Shown piece by piece: positions 26,785 through 33,663 of a stretch of 39,958 nt of DNA (positions are counted from its first letter, which is position 1; every line of letters begins with the position of its first letter). Source of the stretch: Sedimentisphaerales bacterium (GTDB lineage: Bacteria; Planctomycetota; Phycisphaerae; Sedimentisphaerales; SM23-30); assembly GCA_016934515.1 (NCBI GenBank), contig JAFGSR010000163.1, positions 1 to 39,958 of the forward strand. The letters are read 5' to 3'. The notes beneath the pieces were generated by a model. The model was not told where the DNA came from, did no database searches, and saw only the letters and a list, made by a program, of their open reading frames with translations. The position numbers and the translations under genes were made by a program.

Positions 26785-27378
26785 ATGAAACGCGTGGTTA
26801 TTATTGATAATTACGACTCTTTCACCTACAACCTCGTCCAGGCGGTTGCGGTTTTACCTGCTGAGCCGTCGGTCGAGGTGCTTCGCAACGATGCTGTTCA
26901 TGGCAGTGACCTCGAAAAGCTCCACCCCAGCCACCTCATTATCTCGCCCGGCCCCTGCACCCCCCAAAAGGCCCACAACAGCAACGAAATCATTTGCTTC
27001 TGGGCCGGCAGGATCCCCATCCTGGGTGTCTGTCTGGGCCACCAGTGCATTGCCGAGGTGTTTGGCGGCAAGGTCGTCCGGGCCCGACGCTGCATGCACG
27101 GCAAGACCTCGCTGATTCATCATGACGGCCGCGGTATTTTCGCCGGCCTGAGTAATCCCTTCCAGGCGATGCGCTATCACTCCCTGGTCATCGATACCAC
27201 CGGGTTGGACAGCGATTTTGTCATAACCGCCCGAACATCTCCAACGCTCCCGGTGGATGAGCAGGAAATCATGGGCATCCGCAACCAGCAGCTCAATATC
27301 GAGGGACTCCAGTTCCATCCGGAAAGCTTCGCTACCAGTGTGGGCCCCAAAATTCTGGAAAATTTCCTGTCCCTTTGA
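26785..27378 (+). CDS. pabA: Glutamine amidotransferase of anthranilate/aminodeoxychorismate synthase
   Basis: This subunit releases ammonia from glutamine for the chorismate-using partner TrpE or PabB. The 197 residues show IDNYDSFTYNLVQ at the start, ISPGPCTP at 53-60, the nucleophile Cys83 in GVCLGHQCIAE, and the His178/Glu180 pair in QFHPES. The length is normal for a free-standing subunit. No trpE or pabB gene lies beside it, so I cannot tell the tryptophan role from the folate role; one protein often serves both. The ATG at 26785 is taken because it starts exactly at the conserved strand. A TTG at 26722 would add 21 unlikely residues. No strong ribosome site is visible. Confidence 0.88.
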   Translation: MKRVVIIDNYDSFTYNLVQAVAVLPAEPSVEVLRNDAVHGSDLEKLHPSHLIISPGPCTPQKAHNSNEIICFWAGRIPILGVCLGHQCIAEVFGGKVVRARRCMHGKTSLIHHDGRGIFAGLSNPFQAMRYHSLVIDTTGLDSDFVITARTSPTLPVDEQEIMGIRNQQLNIEGLQFHPESFATSVGPKILENFLSL

Positions 27379-27529
27379 CGTCTATTTTTCATCTCTCAGC
27401 AGGCATATTTTAATCGCCGGATGGCTTATTTCGCCGGACAGATTTTTACCCGCCAAGGTTGTTTCCCGTTAGGCAAATTTTACCCGCCGGAAGAATATTT
27501 TCCGTTTTTACCGCTGCGAAAATTGTTTC

Positions 27530-27558
27530 TTGACGAATTCTAACTCCCCAGCTAAACT
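27530..27558 (+). promoter_or_regulatory. Promoter of guaB
   Basis: TTGACG at 27530-27535, a 17-base spacer and TAAACT at 27553-27558 make a good sigma-70 promoter. A start near 27565 gives a leader of about 64 bases before the guaB ATG. The rest of the 250-base gap (27379-27628) contains only T-rich sequence with repeated CGCCGGA/CCCGCC phrases. Confidence 0.65.
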
Positions 27559-27628
27559 ACAGGGTTAATATCGCAAGGGCGTTGGCCTCACGTAAATGTT
27601 TATTTAACAGGCAGATAGAAGGTTTTAT

Positions 27629-29092
27629 ATGAATAATAAAATCATCGGCGAAGGTATCACATTTGATGATGTGCTTCTCGTGCCCGGCCGCAGCGAGTTC
27701 CTGCCCAGCCAGGCCGACACCAGTTCTCAGCTTACCCGGAACATCTCTATCAACATCCCCCTGGTCAGCTCGCCCATGGATACGGTTACTGAATCTGCCT
27801 TGGCCATTGCCCTGGCCCAGGAAGGCGGCATCGGCATCGTTCATAAAAACCTCTCCATCAGCGAGCAGGTCCGTGAAGTTGACAAGGTAAAACGTAGCGA
27901 AAACGGCGTCATTATTGACCCGGTCACCCTCGGCCCCGCCGACAAAGTCAGCACCGCCCGCCAACTCATGGCTGAGCAGAACATCTCCGGCGTGCCCATC
28001 GTCAATAACGGAAAACTCGTCGGCATCCTGACCCGCCGCGACCTGAAGTTCCTGGAAGATTACGATAAAAAAATCGAATCCGTCATGACTGCGGAAAACC
28101 TGGTTACCGGCCCACCGCAGACCACCCTTGAAGAGGCCGAAGCCATCCTCAACCGCCACAAAGTGGAAAAACTTCTGTTGGTTGAAAAAGATGGTTCCCT
28201 GGCCGGCCTGATTACCATGCGGGACATCGAAAGAATCCATCAGTTCCCCAACGCCAGCAAAGACAATCGCGGCCGACTGCGGGTCGGTGCTTCGGTTGGG
28301 GTGCTCGATTTCGAGCGGGTCGAAAAGTTAATTAACAAGGATGTCGATCTTGTCGTTGTCGATTCTGCTCATGGCCATTCCAAAAATGTAATCGAAACCG
28401 TCAAGGAAATCCGCCGCAATTACAAAATCGAGATCATCGCCGGCAACGTCGCTACCGCCCAGGCGGTAAAAGACCTTGTCGCCGCCGGCGCCGACGCCAT
28501 TCGTATCGGAATCGGACCCGGAGCCATCTGCACCACCCGAGTAGTTTCCGGCGTGGGCGTCCCCCAGATAACCGCCATCATGGATTGTGCCGCCGAAGCC
28601 GACAAACTCGGCGTTCCCGTCATCGCCGACGGCGGCATCCGCCACAGTGGTGACATCACCAAAGCCATTGCCGCCGGTGCTTCAACCGTCATGCTCGGTT
28701 CGCTTTTCGCCGGACTCGACGAATCACCCGGAAAACTGGTAATCTACAAAGGCCGCCGCTTCAAAGAATACCGCGGCATGGGTTCGCTCGGTGCCATGAT
28801 TACCGGTGGCGGCGAACGTTACGGCCAGAAAACCAAAGACGCCGGCAAACTCGTCCCCGAAGGTGTCGAGGGCCGTGTGCCTTACCGGGGTACCATCGCT
28901 GAATACGTCTATCAGATCGTCGGCGGACTCCGGGCCGGGATGGGCTATTGCGGAACACCCAACATCGAAGCCCTGCGCACCGACGCCCGCTTCATCCGCA
29001 TAACCTCCGCCACCGTCCTGGAAAGCCACCCCCACGACATCGCCATTACTCAGGAAGCCCCCAATTACCATTCGTTGGATACCGGCGAATAG
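27629..29092 (+). CDS. guaB: IMP dehydrogenase
   Basis: The enzyme oxidises IMP to XMP with NAD+, the first committed step to GMP. The 487-residue protein has the full layout: TIM barrel start ([16 protein letters not shown]), two CBS domains inserted at about 93-205 (regulatory nucleotide sites), and the barrel resumed with the catalytic Cys301 in [10 protein letters not shown]. It also has the IMP-binding DGG (334-336) and [10 protein letters not shown] segments and the mobile flap with GRVPYRG (415-421). AGAAGG precedes the ATG. It begins a likely operon through a lipoprotein gene and a pair of tiny genes to guaA, the next enzyme in the pathway. Confidence 0.97.
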   Translation: MNNKIIGEGITFDDVLLVPGRSEFLPSQADTSSQLTRNISINIPLVSSPMDTVTESALAIALAQEGGIGIVHKNLSISEQVREVDKVKRSENGVIIDPVTLGPADKVSTARQLMAEQNISGVPIVNNGKLVGILTRRDLKFLEDYDKKIESVMTAENLVTGPPQTTLEEAEAILNRHKVEKLLLVEKDGSLAGLITMRDIERIHQFPNASKDNRGRLRVGASVGVLDFERVEKLINKDVDLVVVDSAHGHSKNVIETVKEIRRNYKIEIIAGNVATAQAVKDLVAAGADAIRIGIGPGAICTTRVVSGVGVPQITAIMDCAAEADKLGVPVIADGGIRHSGDITKAIAAGASTVMLGSLFAGLDESPGKLVIYKGRRFKEYRGMGSLGAMITGGGERYGQKTKDAGKLVPEGVEGRVPYRGTIAEYVYQIVGGLRAGMGYCGTPNIEALRTDARFIRITSATVLESHPHDIAITQEAPNYHSLDTGE

Positions 29093-29107
29093 GAAGGATT
29101 CAATAAT

Positions 29108-29713
29108 ATGAAAATTATCCTTAATATCATCGCGGTTTTTCTAACCCTGGCAGTTGCCGGCTGCTCCACTACCGCTCCGGTTGACCAGGCCCCGGCCGAA
29201 TTAGCGGACTCGGACTCCCAAACCATGGAGGCTTGCGAACCGGTGGATCAGCAAACTCCAGTCACTGTCGATGAATCCACCCAGACGGAGCCGCAATCCA
29301 CTCCTGCTGCCGAAGAAGCCACCCCAACCGAAACGGAATCATCTGCAACTAAAGAGCAAACTCCTTGGACTCCGGAAATCACCCCCCGCGGCTGGGGCGA
29401 ACACTACGCTTATTTCGCCGGACTCGACGTTAAACATTACCCCCTTTACATGACCGACCCCCACTACCTGGCCGATAGCGAAGATGGCTATTTCAAAACC
29501 TGGGACGGCGAGTCCGCCCTGGATACCGTTGCCGGACCAATCGTTTTTCTCGGCAACGTCCTGGCCCTCCCCGTTGCCGCTGCTTTCGATCCACCCTGGA
29601 AAACCCAAACCAGCCGCGGCCAGTTCCCCATTGCCGAACCCACCCACGAAATCCCCCTGGAACTTTCCGGTATGGTGGAATGCGAACGGATCGGTCAGAA
29701 GGAACAGAAATGA
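29108..29713 (+). CDS. Lipoprotein of unknown function in the gua operon
   Basis: A 201-residue lipoprotein with lipobox A-G-C (Cys19). A long low-complexity stretch rich in Pro, Thr, Glu and Ser follows (about 20-85), and then a compact domain from about 90 on with GWGEHYAYFAGLDVKHYPLYMTD-type aromatic content. The C-terminal domain has one hydrophobic stretch (AGPIVFLGNVLALPVAAAF) that could be a membrane-associated helix. I do not recognise the family. It starts 15 bases after the guaB stop with GAAGG in between, so it is co-transcribed. Its stop overlaps the next start in an ATGA. A role with purine synthesis is not implied by anything in its sequence. Confidence 0.7.
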   Translation: MKIILNIIAVFLTLAVAGCSTTAPVDQAPAELADSDSQTMEACEPVDQQTPVTVDESTQTEPQSTPAAEEATPTETESSATKEQTPWTPEITPRGWGEHYAYFAGLDVKHYPLYMTDPHYLADSEDGYFKTWDGESALDTVAGPIVFLGNVLALPVAAAFDPPWKTQTSRGQFPIAEPTHEIPLELSGMVECERIGQKEQK

Positions 29714-29943
29714 AAGTTACCCAATATTTTCTTTATACAAGAAACCGGCCGGATCGCTCGTGTATCGAGGAAAAATGGATTCAGGACGCCATAGAGAATC
29801 CCATAAGAACAGAAAAGCAGAAAGACAACAGAATACGAAAATGGATATATGTCAAAGAAGTCAATAAATATCTCCGGGTCATTCTGCTTTCGGATGGTGT
29901 AACCGTGCACAATGCTTTCTTTGACCGTAATTTTCAGGAGTAA
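29710..29943 (+). CDS. Small protein paired with a DUF2283 gene
   Basis: A 77-residue basic protein (MKVTQYFLYTRNRPDRSCIEEKWIQ...), ending in LLSDGVTVHNAFFDRNFQE. I recall close wording (RPDR-x-I-x-x-x-W-I-x-x-A-I ... KYLRVILL-DG-TVHNAFFDR) in small proteins from cyanobacteria and other phyla, often encoded next to DUF2283 proteins. It may be a toxin-like or nucleic-acid-binding partner, but no function is proved. Its ATG at 29710 overlaps the lipoprotein stop (ATGA) with AAGGA 6 bases upstream. The DUF2283 gene starts four bases after its stop, so translation of all three is coupled. A longer start at 29680 inside the lipoprotein gene is unlikely. Confidence 0.65.
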   Translation: MKVTQYFLYTRNRPDRSCIEEKWIQDAIENPIRTEKQKDNRIRKWIYVKEVNKYLRVILLSDGVTVHNAFFDRNFQE

Positions 29944-29947
29944 TGTT

Positions 29948-30154
29948 ATGAGAATTAAGTATTTTACGGATACGGATACAGCTTTGGTGGAGTTTTCAGA
30001 CCATCCGGTAGCACAAACCAAGGAAATAAACGAAAATATTTACGTGGATTTGGACGCGGACGACAATCTGGTAAACATGACCATCGAACACGCCGGCAAG
30101 CAGGCTAATATAGCAGAGGTAGCTTATCAACAGATTGAGCGACAGATCACCTGA
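29948..30154 (+). CDS. DUF2283 family small protein
   Basis: A 68-residue protein with the DUF2283 signature: MRIKYFTDTDTALVEFSD at the start, a middle ENIYVDLDADDNLVNMTIEHA, then a short helix. These proteins are small beta-rich folds of unknown function, frequently the second member of two-gene cassettes and suspected to act as antitoxin-like partners. AGGAG lies 7 bases before the ATG. The pair sits inside the gua operon, which is unusual. The family call is confident; the toxin-antitoxin idea is an inference from gene order alone. Confidence 0.8.
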   Translation: MRIKYFTDTDTALVEFSDHPVAQTKEINENIYVDLDADDNLVNMTIEHAGKQANIAEVAYQQIERQIT

Positions 30155-30163
30155 TATCAGACA

Positions 30164-30212
30164 GGGTGGCATGCCTAAGATGTGCGTCCCGCGATAGATC
30201 GGGATGCCGCCC
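30164..30212 (+). repeat. Structured intergenic element before guaA
   Basis: GGGTGGCAT (30164-30172) pairs with ATGCCGCCC (30204-30212) over nine base pairs with one G-T pair. Inside it is a second hairpin, TCCCG... CGGGA, of the CCCGAT family. The 81-base gap also holds the guaA ribosome site AAGGA. No T-run follows, so it is not a standard terminator; it may affect guaA expression. Confidence 0.6.
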
Positions 30213-30235
30213 GGTTATTACTTATAAGGAATTAA

Positions 30236-31780
30236 ATGGGTCAGGAAGAAACAATAGCCATTTTAGATTTCGGCAGTCAGTACGGACAACTGATCGCCCG
30301 TCGCGTTCGCGAACACCAGGTGTATAGCGAATTGTTGCGTTACGACACCCCTTGTGCCGAGCTCAAAAAGAAAAACCTCAAAGGTATCATCCTCAGCGGC
30401 GGTCCCGCCAGCGTCTATGGCGCCCAAGCCCCCCGCTGCGACCCGGACATTTTCGAGCTGGGTGTACCGGTCCTCGGCATTTGCTACGGCATGCAGATCG
30501 GCTGCGAACTGCTCGGTGCCCAGGTTACCACCGCCCAGGCCCGCGAGTACGGCTCCACCAAATTGCAACTGACTACCTCCGACAGCCTGACCGCCCAGCT
30601 TTCCGGCGAAAAAGTCGTCTGGATGAGCCACGGCGACCAGGTCAATGAACTGCCCAACCAGTTCAAATCCCTCGGTTCCACCGCCACCTGTCCTTTTGCC
30701 GTCGTCCAACACAAAACCCGTCCCTTCTTCGGCGTCCAGTTCCACCCCGAAGTCACCCACACTCCCTGCGGCTCCCAGATCTTCCGCAATTTCCTCTACG
30801 ACATCTGCTCCTGCTCAGGCACCTGGCAGATGGGCAACTTCATCGAACAATCCTGCTCAACCATCCGAACCCAAGTTGACTCAGCCACCGTAATTTGCGG
30901 CCTCAGCGGCGGCGTCGATTCCTCCGTCGTTGCGGCCCTGCTCCACAAAGCCATCGGCGATCAACTCGTTTGCATTTTTGTCGATAACGGTCTTTTGCGA
31001 AAAGGAGAACGAGAAAATGTCGAATCAACTTTCCGCGATCACTTTCACCTTAATTTGCGCGTGGTGGATTGGTCCGAACGGTTCCTCGAACGGCTGGCCG
31101 GGGTTACAGATCCTCAGCAAAAGAGAAAAATCATCGGACACGAATTTATCGAAGCTTTCCGCGATGAAAGTAACCGTATCTCCGACGCAAAATTTCTCGC
31201 TCAAGGCACCCTCTACCCCGACGTTATCGAGTCCGGGAAAAAAGACGGCAACCCCGCAGCCAACATCAAATTACACCACAACGTCGGCGGACTTCCTGAA
31301 AAACTGGGCTTTGAATTAGTCGAACCCCTCCGCGACCTCTTCAAGGACGAGGTCCGCGTGCTCGGCGAACACCTCGGCCTGCCCGAAGCCATGGTCTGGC
31401 GCCATCCGTTCCCCGGCCCCGGCCTGGCGGTGCGTATCGTCGGCGAAATCACCAAAGAACGCCTCGGTGTCCTTCGCGACGCCGACGAAATCTTCCTCGA
31501 AGAAATCACCGCTGCCGGACTCTACCGCACCATCGGTCAGGGTTTTGCCGTGCTGCTCCCCGTCCGCGCCGTCGGTGTCATGGGCGATGACCGCAGCTAC
31601 GAAAACGTCATCGCCATCCGCGCCGTCGAAACCACCGATTTCATGACCGCCGACTGGGTTCACATCCCCTACGAAGTCCTCGGCCGAATCTCCAACCGCA
31701 TCATCAACGAGGTCCGAGGCGTCAACCGCGTCGTTTACGACATCTCCAGCAAACCTCCCGCCACCATCGAATGGGAATAA
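30236..31780 (+). CDS. guaA: GMP synthase (glutamine-hydrolysing)
   Basis: GuaA converts XMP to GMP using ATP and ammonia from glutamine. In its 514 residues the class I glutaminase domain comes first, with Cys83 in GICYGMQIG and His170/Glu172 in QFHPEVTHT. The ATP pyrophosphatase domain follows with the PP-loop SGGVDSS (224-230). The C-terminal dimerisation domain shows [12 protein letters not shown] and ends in [11 protein letters not shown], the standard end. The length is normal. It follows guaB at a distance of 1.1 kb with three small genes between them. AAGGA lies 6 bases before the ATG. It is complete, with all key residues visible. Confidence 0.97.
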   Translation: MGQEETIAILDFGSQYGQLIARRVREHQVYSELLRYDTPCAELKKKNLKGIILSGGPASVYGAQAPRCDPDIFELGVPVLGICYGMQIGCELLGAQVTTAQAREYGSTKLQLTTSDSLTAQLSGEKVVWMSHGDQVNELPNQFKSLGSTATCPFAVVQHKTRPFFGVQFHPEVTHTPCGSQIFRNFLYDICSCSGTWQMGNFIEQSCSTIRTQVDSATVICGLSGGVDSSVVAALLHKAIGDQLVCIFVDNGLLRKGERENVESTFRDHFHLNLRVVDWSERFLERLAGVTDPQQKRKIIGHEFIEAFRDESNRISDAKFLAQGTLYPDVIESGKKDGNPAANIKLHHNVGGLPEKLGFELVEPLRDLFKDEVRVLGEHLGLPEAMVWRHPFPGPGLAVRIVGEITKERLGVLRDADEIFLEEITAAGLYRTIGQGFAVLLPVRAVGVMGDDRSYENVIAIRAVETTDFMTADWVHIPYEVLGRISNRIINEVRGVNRVVYDISSKPPATIEWE

Positions 31781-31837
31781 AACAATAGCAGGGAAAGAGC
31801 GTGTGCCCTGTTAAAGATTACTTCCGCTATGACACTG

Positions 31838-32230
31838 CTAATTCTTGAAAGCAAGAGCACTTGCTCTGATATAGTCCCCGATACCACGGTAGCCCTTGGA
31901 TTTGGCAGACGCGCTTAAAATAGCTTTTTCTTCCGCGGTCAGGCGAATATTGACTTGCTCGGTTCGTTTACCGCGACTGGCTGGCAATGGTGCAGTTTGA
32001 TCCGTTTCCAGCAAATAAGCAACCGCAGCAACAAATGCTTTTCGGGTATTTTCGATGCATTCGTCAGGAGTTTTGCCGTCCCCGAACACGGTCGGCATTT
32101 CAATTCCTTTGCCATACCAGTGGCCATCTTCAAACGAAATAATTAACTCATATTGATTGGCAATTTTTCTGGCTTTGGTCAGAATCTTTTTCTCGAACGG
32201 CTTATCCAATTTTTTCGATTTGCTCGACAT
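31838..32230 (-). CDS. HicB-like protein with C-terminal ribbon-helix-helix
   Basis: The 130-residue protein has the partly degraded RNase H-like HicB fold at about 25-85: YELIISFEDGHWYGKGIEMPTVFGDGKTPDECIENTRKAF. The C-terminal part has RTEQVNIRLTAEEKAILSASAKSKGYRGIGDYIRASAL, a typical ribbon-helix-helix DNA-binding domain. HicB is the antitoxin and autorepressor of hicAB systems. No intact hicA is visible; a 37-codon frame upstream that overlaps this start may be a remnant (separate entry). The first ATG with a family-like start is at 32230; earlier in-frame ATGs exist at 32251 and 32269. It may have been kept as a DNA-binding regulator. Confidence 0.75.
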   Translation of the reverse strand: MSSKSKKLDKPFEKKILTKARKIANQYELIISFEDGHWYGKGIEMPTVFGDGKTPDECIENTRKAFVAAVAYLLETDQTAPLPASRGKRTEQVNIRLTAEEKAILSASAKSKGYRGIGDYIRASALAFKN

Positions 32231-32315
32231 AATATGGCTTAACCTTTCCATTATGCACCGGCAAAACAAATATGCCGGTTCCGGATCTCCGCTTCAATCT
32301 GTGCCAGATTTTCAT
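32202..32315 (-). pseudogene. Possible truncated HicA-like frame upstream of hicB
   Basis: On the minus strand an ATG at 32315 opens a 37-codon frame ending at 32202, 29 bases inside the hicB-like gene. Its last 22 codons read FVLPVHNGKVKPYYVEQIEKIG. The FVLPVH-GK-KP part recalls the C-terminal half of HicA-type toxins, which often overlap hicB. A GGAGG lies 12 bases upstream of the ATG. The N-terminal half, with the catalytic His region, appears missing. The resemblance is weak and short. Confidence 0.3.
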
Positions 32316-32337
32316 GCCTGACTCGTTCCTCCAGATC

Positions 32338-32425
32338 GTCATTTGTTATTCGTCATTGATTCGTCATCTTGCCGCGGCGTAGCCATCGCGAAGCCGGGTC
32401 CGGCTTCGTCATTAGTCATTAACGT
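32338..32425 (-). repeat. ATTCGTCATT repeat block with palindrome, left of the O-methyltransferase
   Basis: GTTATTCGTCATTGATTCGTCAT at 32346-32368 is followed by a GC-rich palindrome (CGAAGCCGG 32389-32397, CCGGCTTCG 32400-32408) and a second TCATTAGTCATTAA. The phrase recurs at 33477-33530 beyond the O-methyltransferase gene in the same orientation and at 7875-7991 inverted. Confidence 0.7.
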
Positions 32426-32450
32426 ATTGGTCAATCTAAACCATTAATGT

Positions 32451-33455
32451 TTACTTATTCTTCACCGCCCTTACCAGCGAGTTCATAAACTCGTCCTGCT
32501 GAAGTTGCGTCACTTCCGCAAAACCCGCCTCGGCCAGATCCTCCTGGTATTCCTTTAACGTATAGGAATTGCCGCCCTCGGTTCCCACCAGCATATTCAC
32601 CGCGAATAGTGCTCCGCCTCTCGGTGTGGTTCGCGATTCGTCCAGCACCACATCACGAATCACCAGCACGCCGTCATCATTCAGCGCCTTATGAATTTTC
32701 CGGTAAAGCTCGTGATTCTGCTCGCGCGAGTTCTGATGAGCGATCGCGCTTAGCCACGCCAAATCCGCACCCTCCGGCAGCTCGTCCACATTATAATCCC
32801 CGCCCACCAGTCGAATCCGCTCAGCCAACCCCTCAGCCGCCATCCGCTTTTCCGCCATGGGTATCACTTCCGGCAGATCAAAAATCACTGCCTGCATTTC
32901 TGGAAATGCCCGCAAAAAAGCCTTCGTCCACGTCCCCGATGCCCCGCCGATATCCAGCACGCACCGGAACTGCTCCGAACCCGCCTGCCTCACCAGCGCA
33001 TCCGCCATCGGTTCCGAAAAATTATGCATCGCCCCGATAAACGCCGCCAGGTCCGCTTGCTTGCCGCGAACACTCGGCATCCTTTCGACCGGCTGGCCGG
33101 TCTGCACCACCCGGGCCAGTTCCGACCACCGCCGCAAACAGTTCGCCTGATGACGAATCGCCGGCAAAATATTCCCGCGCGAACTCTCCGTCAACAACTC
33201 CGCCAAATCCCCCGGCACCCGGTAAATCTCCCCCTGCTTCTCCAGCAGCCCCAACGCAGCTAACGCATCCAGCAAAATCCTCATCCCCCGAATATCAGAA
33301 CCTGTCCCGCCCGCCACCTGTTCCACCGTCCCTCCCTTTTCGCCCAGCACGCTGAAAACATCCAACTCCGCACCCGCCGCCAACACACAAGCCGACTGAT
33401 AGCTCCGCATCAAATCCTGAATCACCTCACTCGAATTAGCAAATTGTTCTGACAT
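32451..33455 (-). CDS. SAM-dependent O-methyltransferase (acetylserotonin/hydroxyneurosporene type)
   Basis: This class methylates hydroxyl groups of small aromatic or polyketide compounds. The 334 residues have an N-terminal winged-helix dimerisation domain (about 10-90, AAGAELDVFSVLGEKGGTVEQVA) and a Rossmann methyltransferase domain with motif I VLDIGGASGTW (166-176) and the acidic IFDLPEV (191-197). The segment LSAIAHQNSREQNHELYRKI contains His240 at the place of the usual catalytic base. AAGGG lies about 9 bases before the ATG. No biosynthetic cluster surrounds it. It is bracketed by similar short repeats on both sides, and it lies away from the housekeeping genes. The substrate is unknown. 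Confidence 0.85.
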   Translation of the reverse strand: MSEQFANSSEVIQDLMRSYQSACVLAAGAELDVFSVLGEKGGTVEQVAGGTGSDIRGMRILLDALAALGLLEKQGEIYRVPGDLAELLTESSRGNILPAIRHQANCLRRWSELARVVQTGQPVERMPSVRGKQADLAAFIGAMHNFSEPMADALVRQAGSEQFRCVLDIGGASGTWTKAFLRAFPEMQAVIFDLPEVIPMAEKRMAAEGLAERIRLVGGDYNVDELPEGADLAWLSAIAHQNSREQNHELYRKIHKALNDDGVLVIRDVVLDESRTTPRGGALFAVNMLVGTEGGNSYTLKEYQEDLAEAGFAEVTQLQQDEFMNSLVRAVKNK

Positions 33456-33476
33456 AAGCGCATCCCTTCCGGATCG

Positions 33477-33530
33477 TTATTCGTCATTCGTCATTGATTC
33501 GATATTCTGGTTTCGTCATTCGTCATTAAA
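33477..33530 (+). repeat. ATTCGTCATT repeat block, right of the O-methyltransferase
   Basis: GTTATTCGTCATTCGTCATTGATTCG starts at 33478, and TTTCGTCATTCGTCATTAAA follows at 33511-33530. It is a direct copy of the block at 32346-32368 with one unit more. Confidence 0.7.
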
Positions 33531-33583
33531 ATCACGATGAATCTAAAACCCTGAACGCTTACGAATTAACATAACATAATCCG

Positions 33584-33612
33584 TTGACAATTCAAGCCCC
33601 GCATTTTAGCAT
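33584..33612 (+). promoter_or_regulatory. Promoter of the M3 peptidase gene
   Basis: TTGACA at 33584-33589 is a perfect -35; after 17 bases TAGCAT at 33607-33612 is a fair -10. The start would be near 33619, with an AAGGAG ribosome site before the ATG at 33664. Confidence 0.7.
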
Positions 33613-33663
33613 AGCTGAACGATAAAAACGAAAACTAACAATCACCCGCCAAGGAGTTGTAAA

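Noticed and set aside
31781..31837. CAGGG...CCCTG inverted repeat after guaA as a terminator
   Set aside because: The stem is only 5 bp with a long loop, and no T-run follows.
33564..33592. A dif-like sequence (AATTAACATAA) that might mark the terminus
   Set aside because: Only one 11-base half matches a XerD-type box; the expected inverted XerC half (TTATG...) is absent, and it lies 10 kb from the skew switch.
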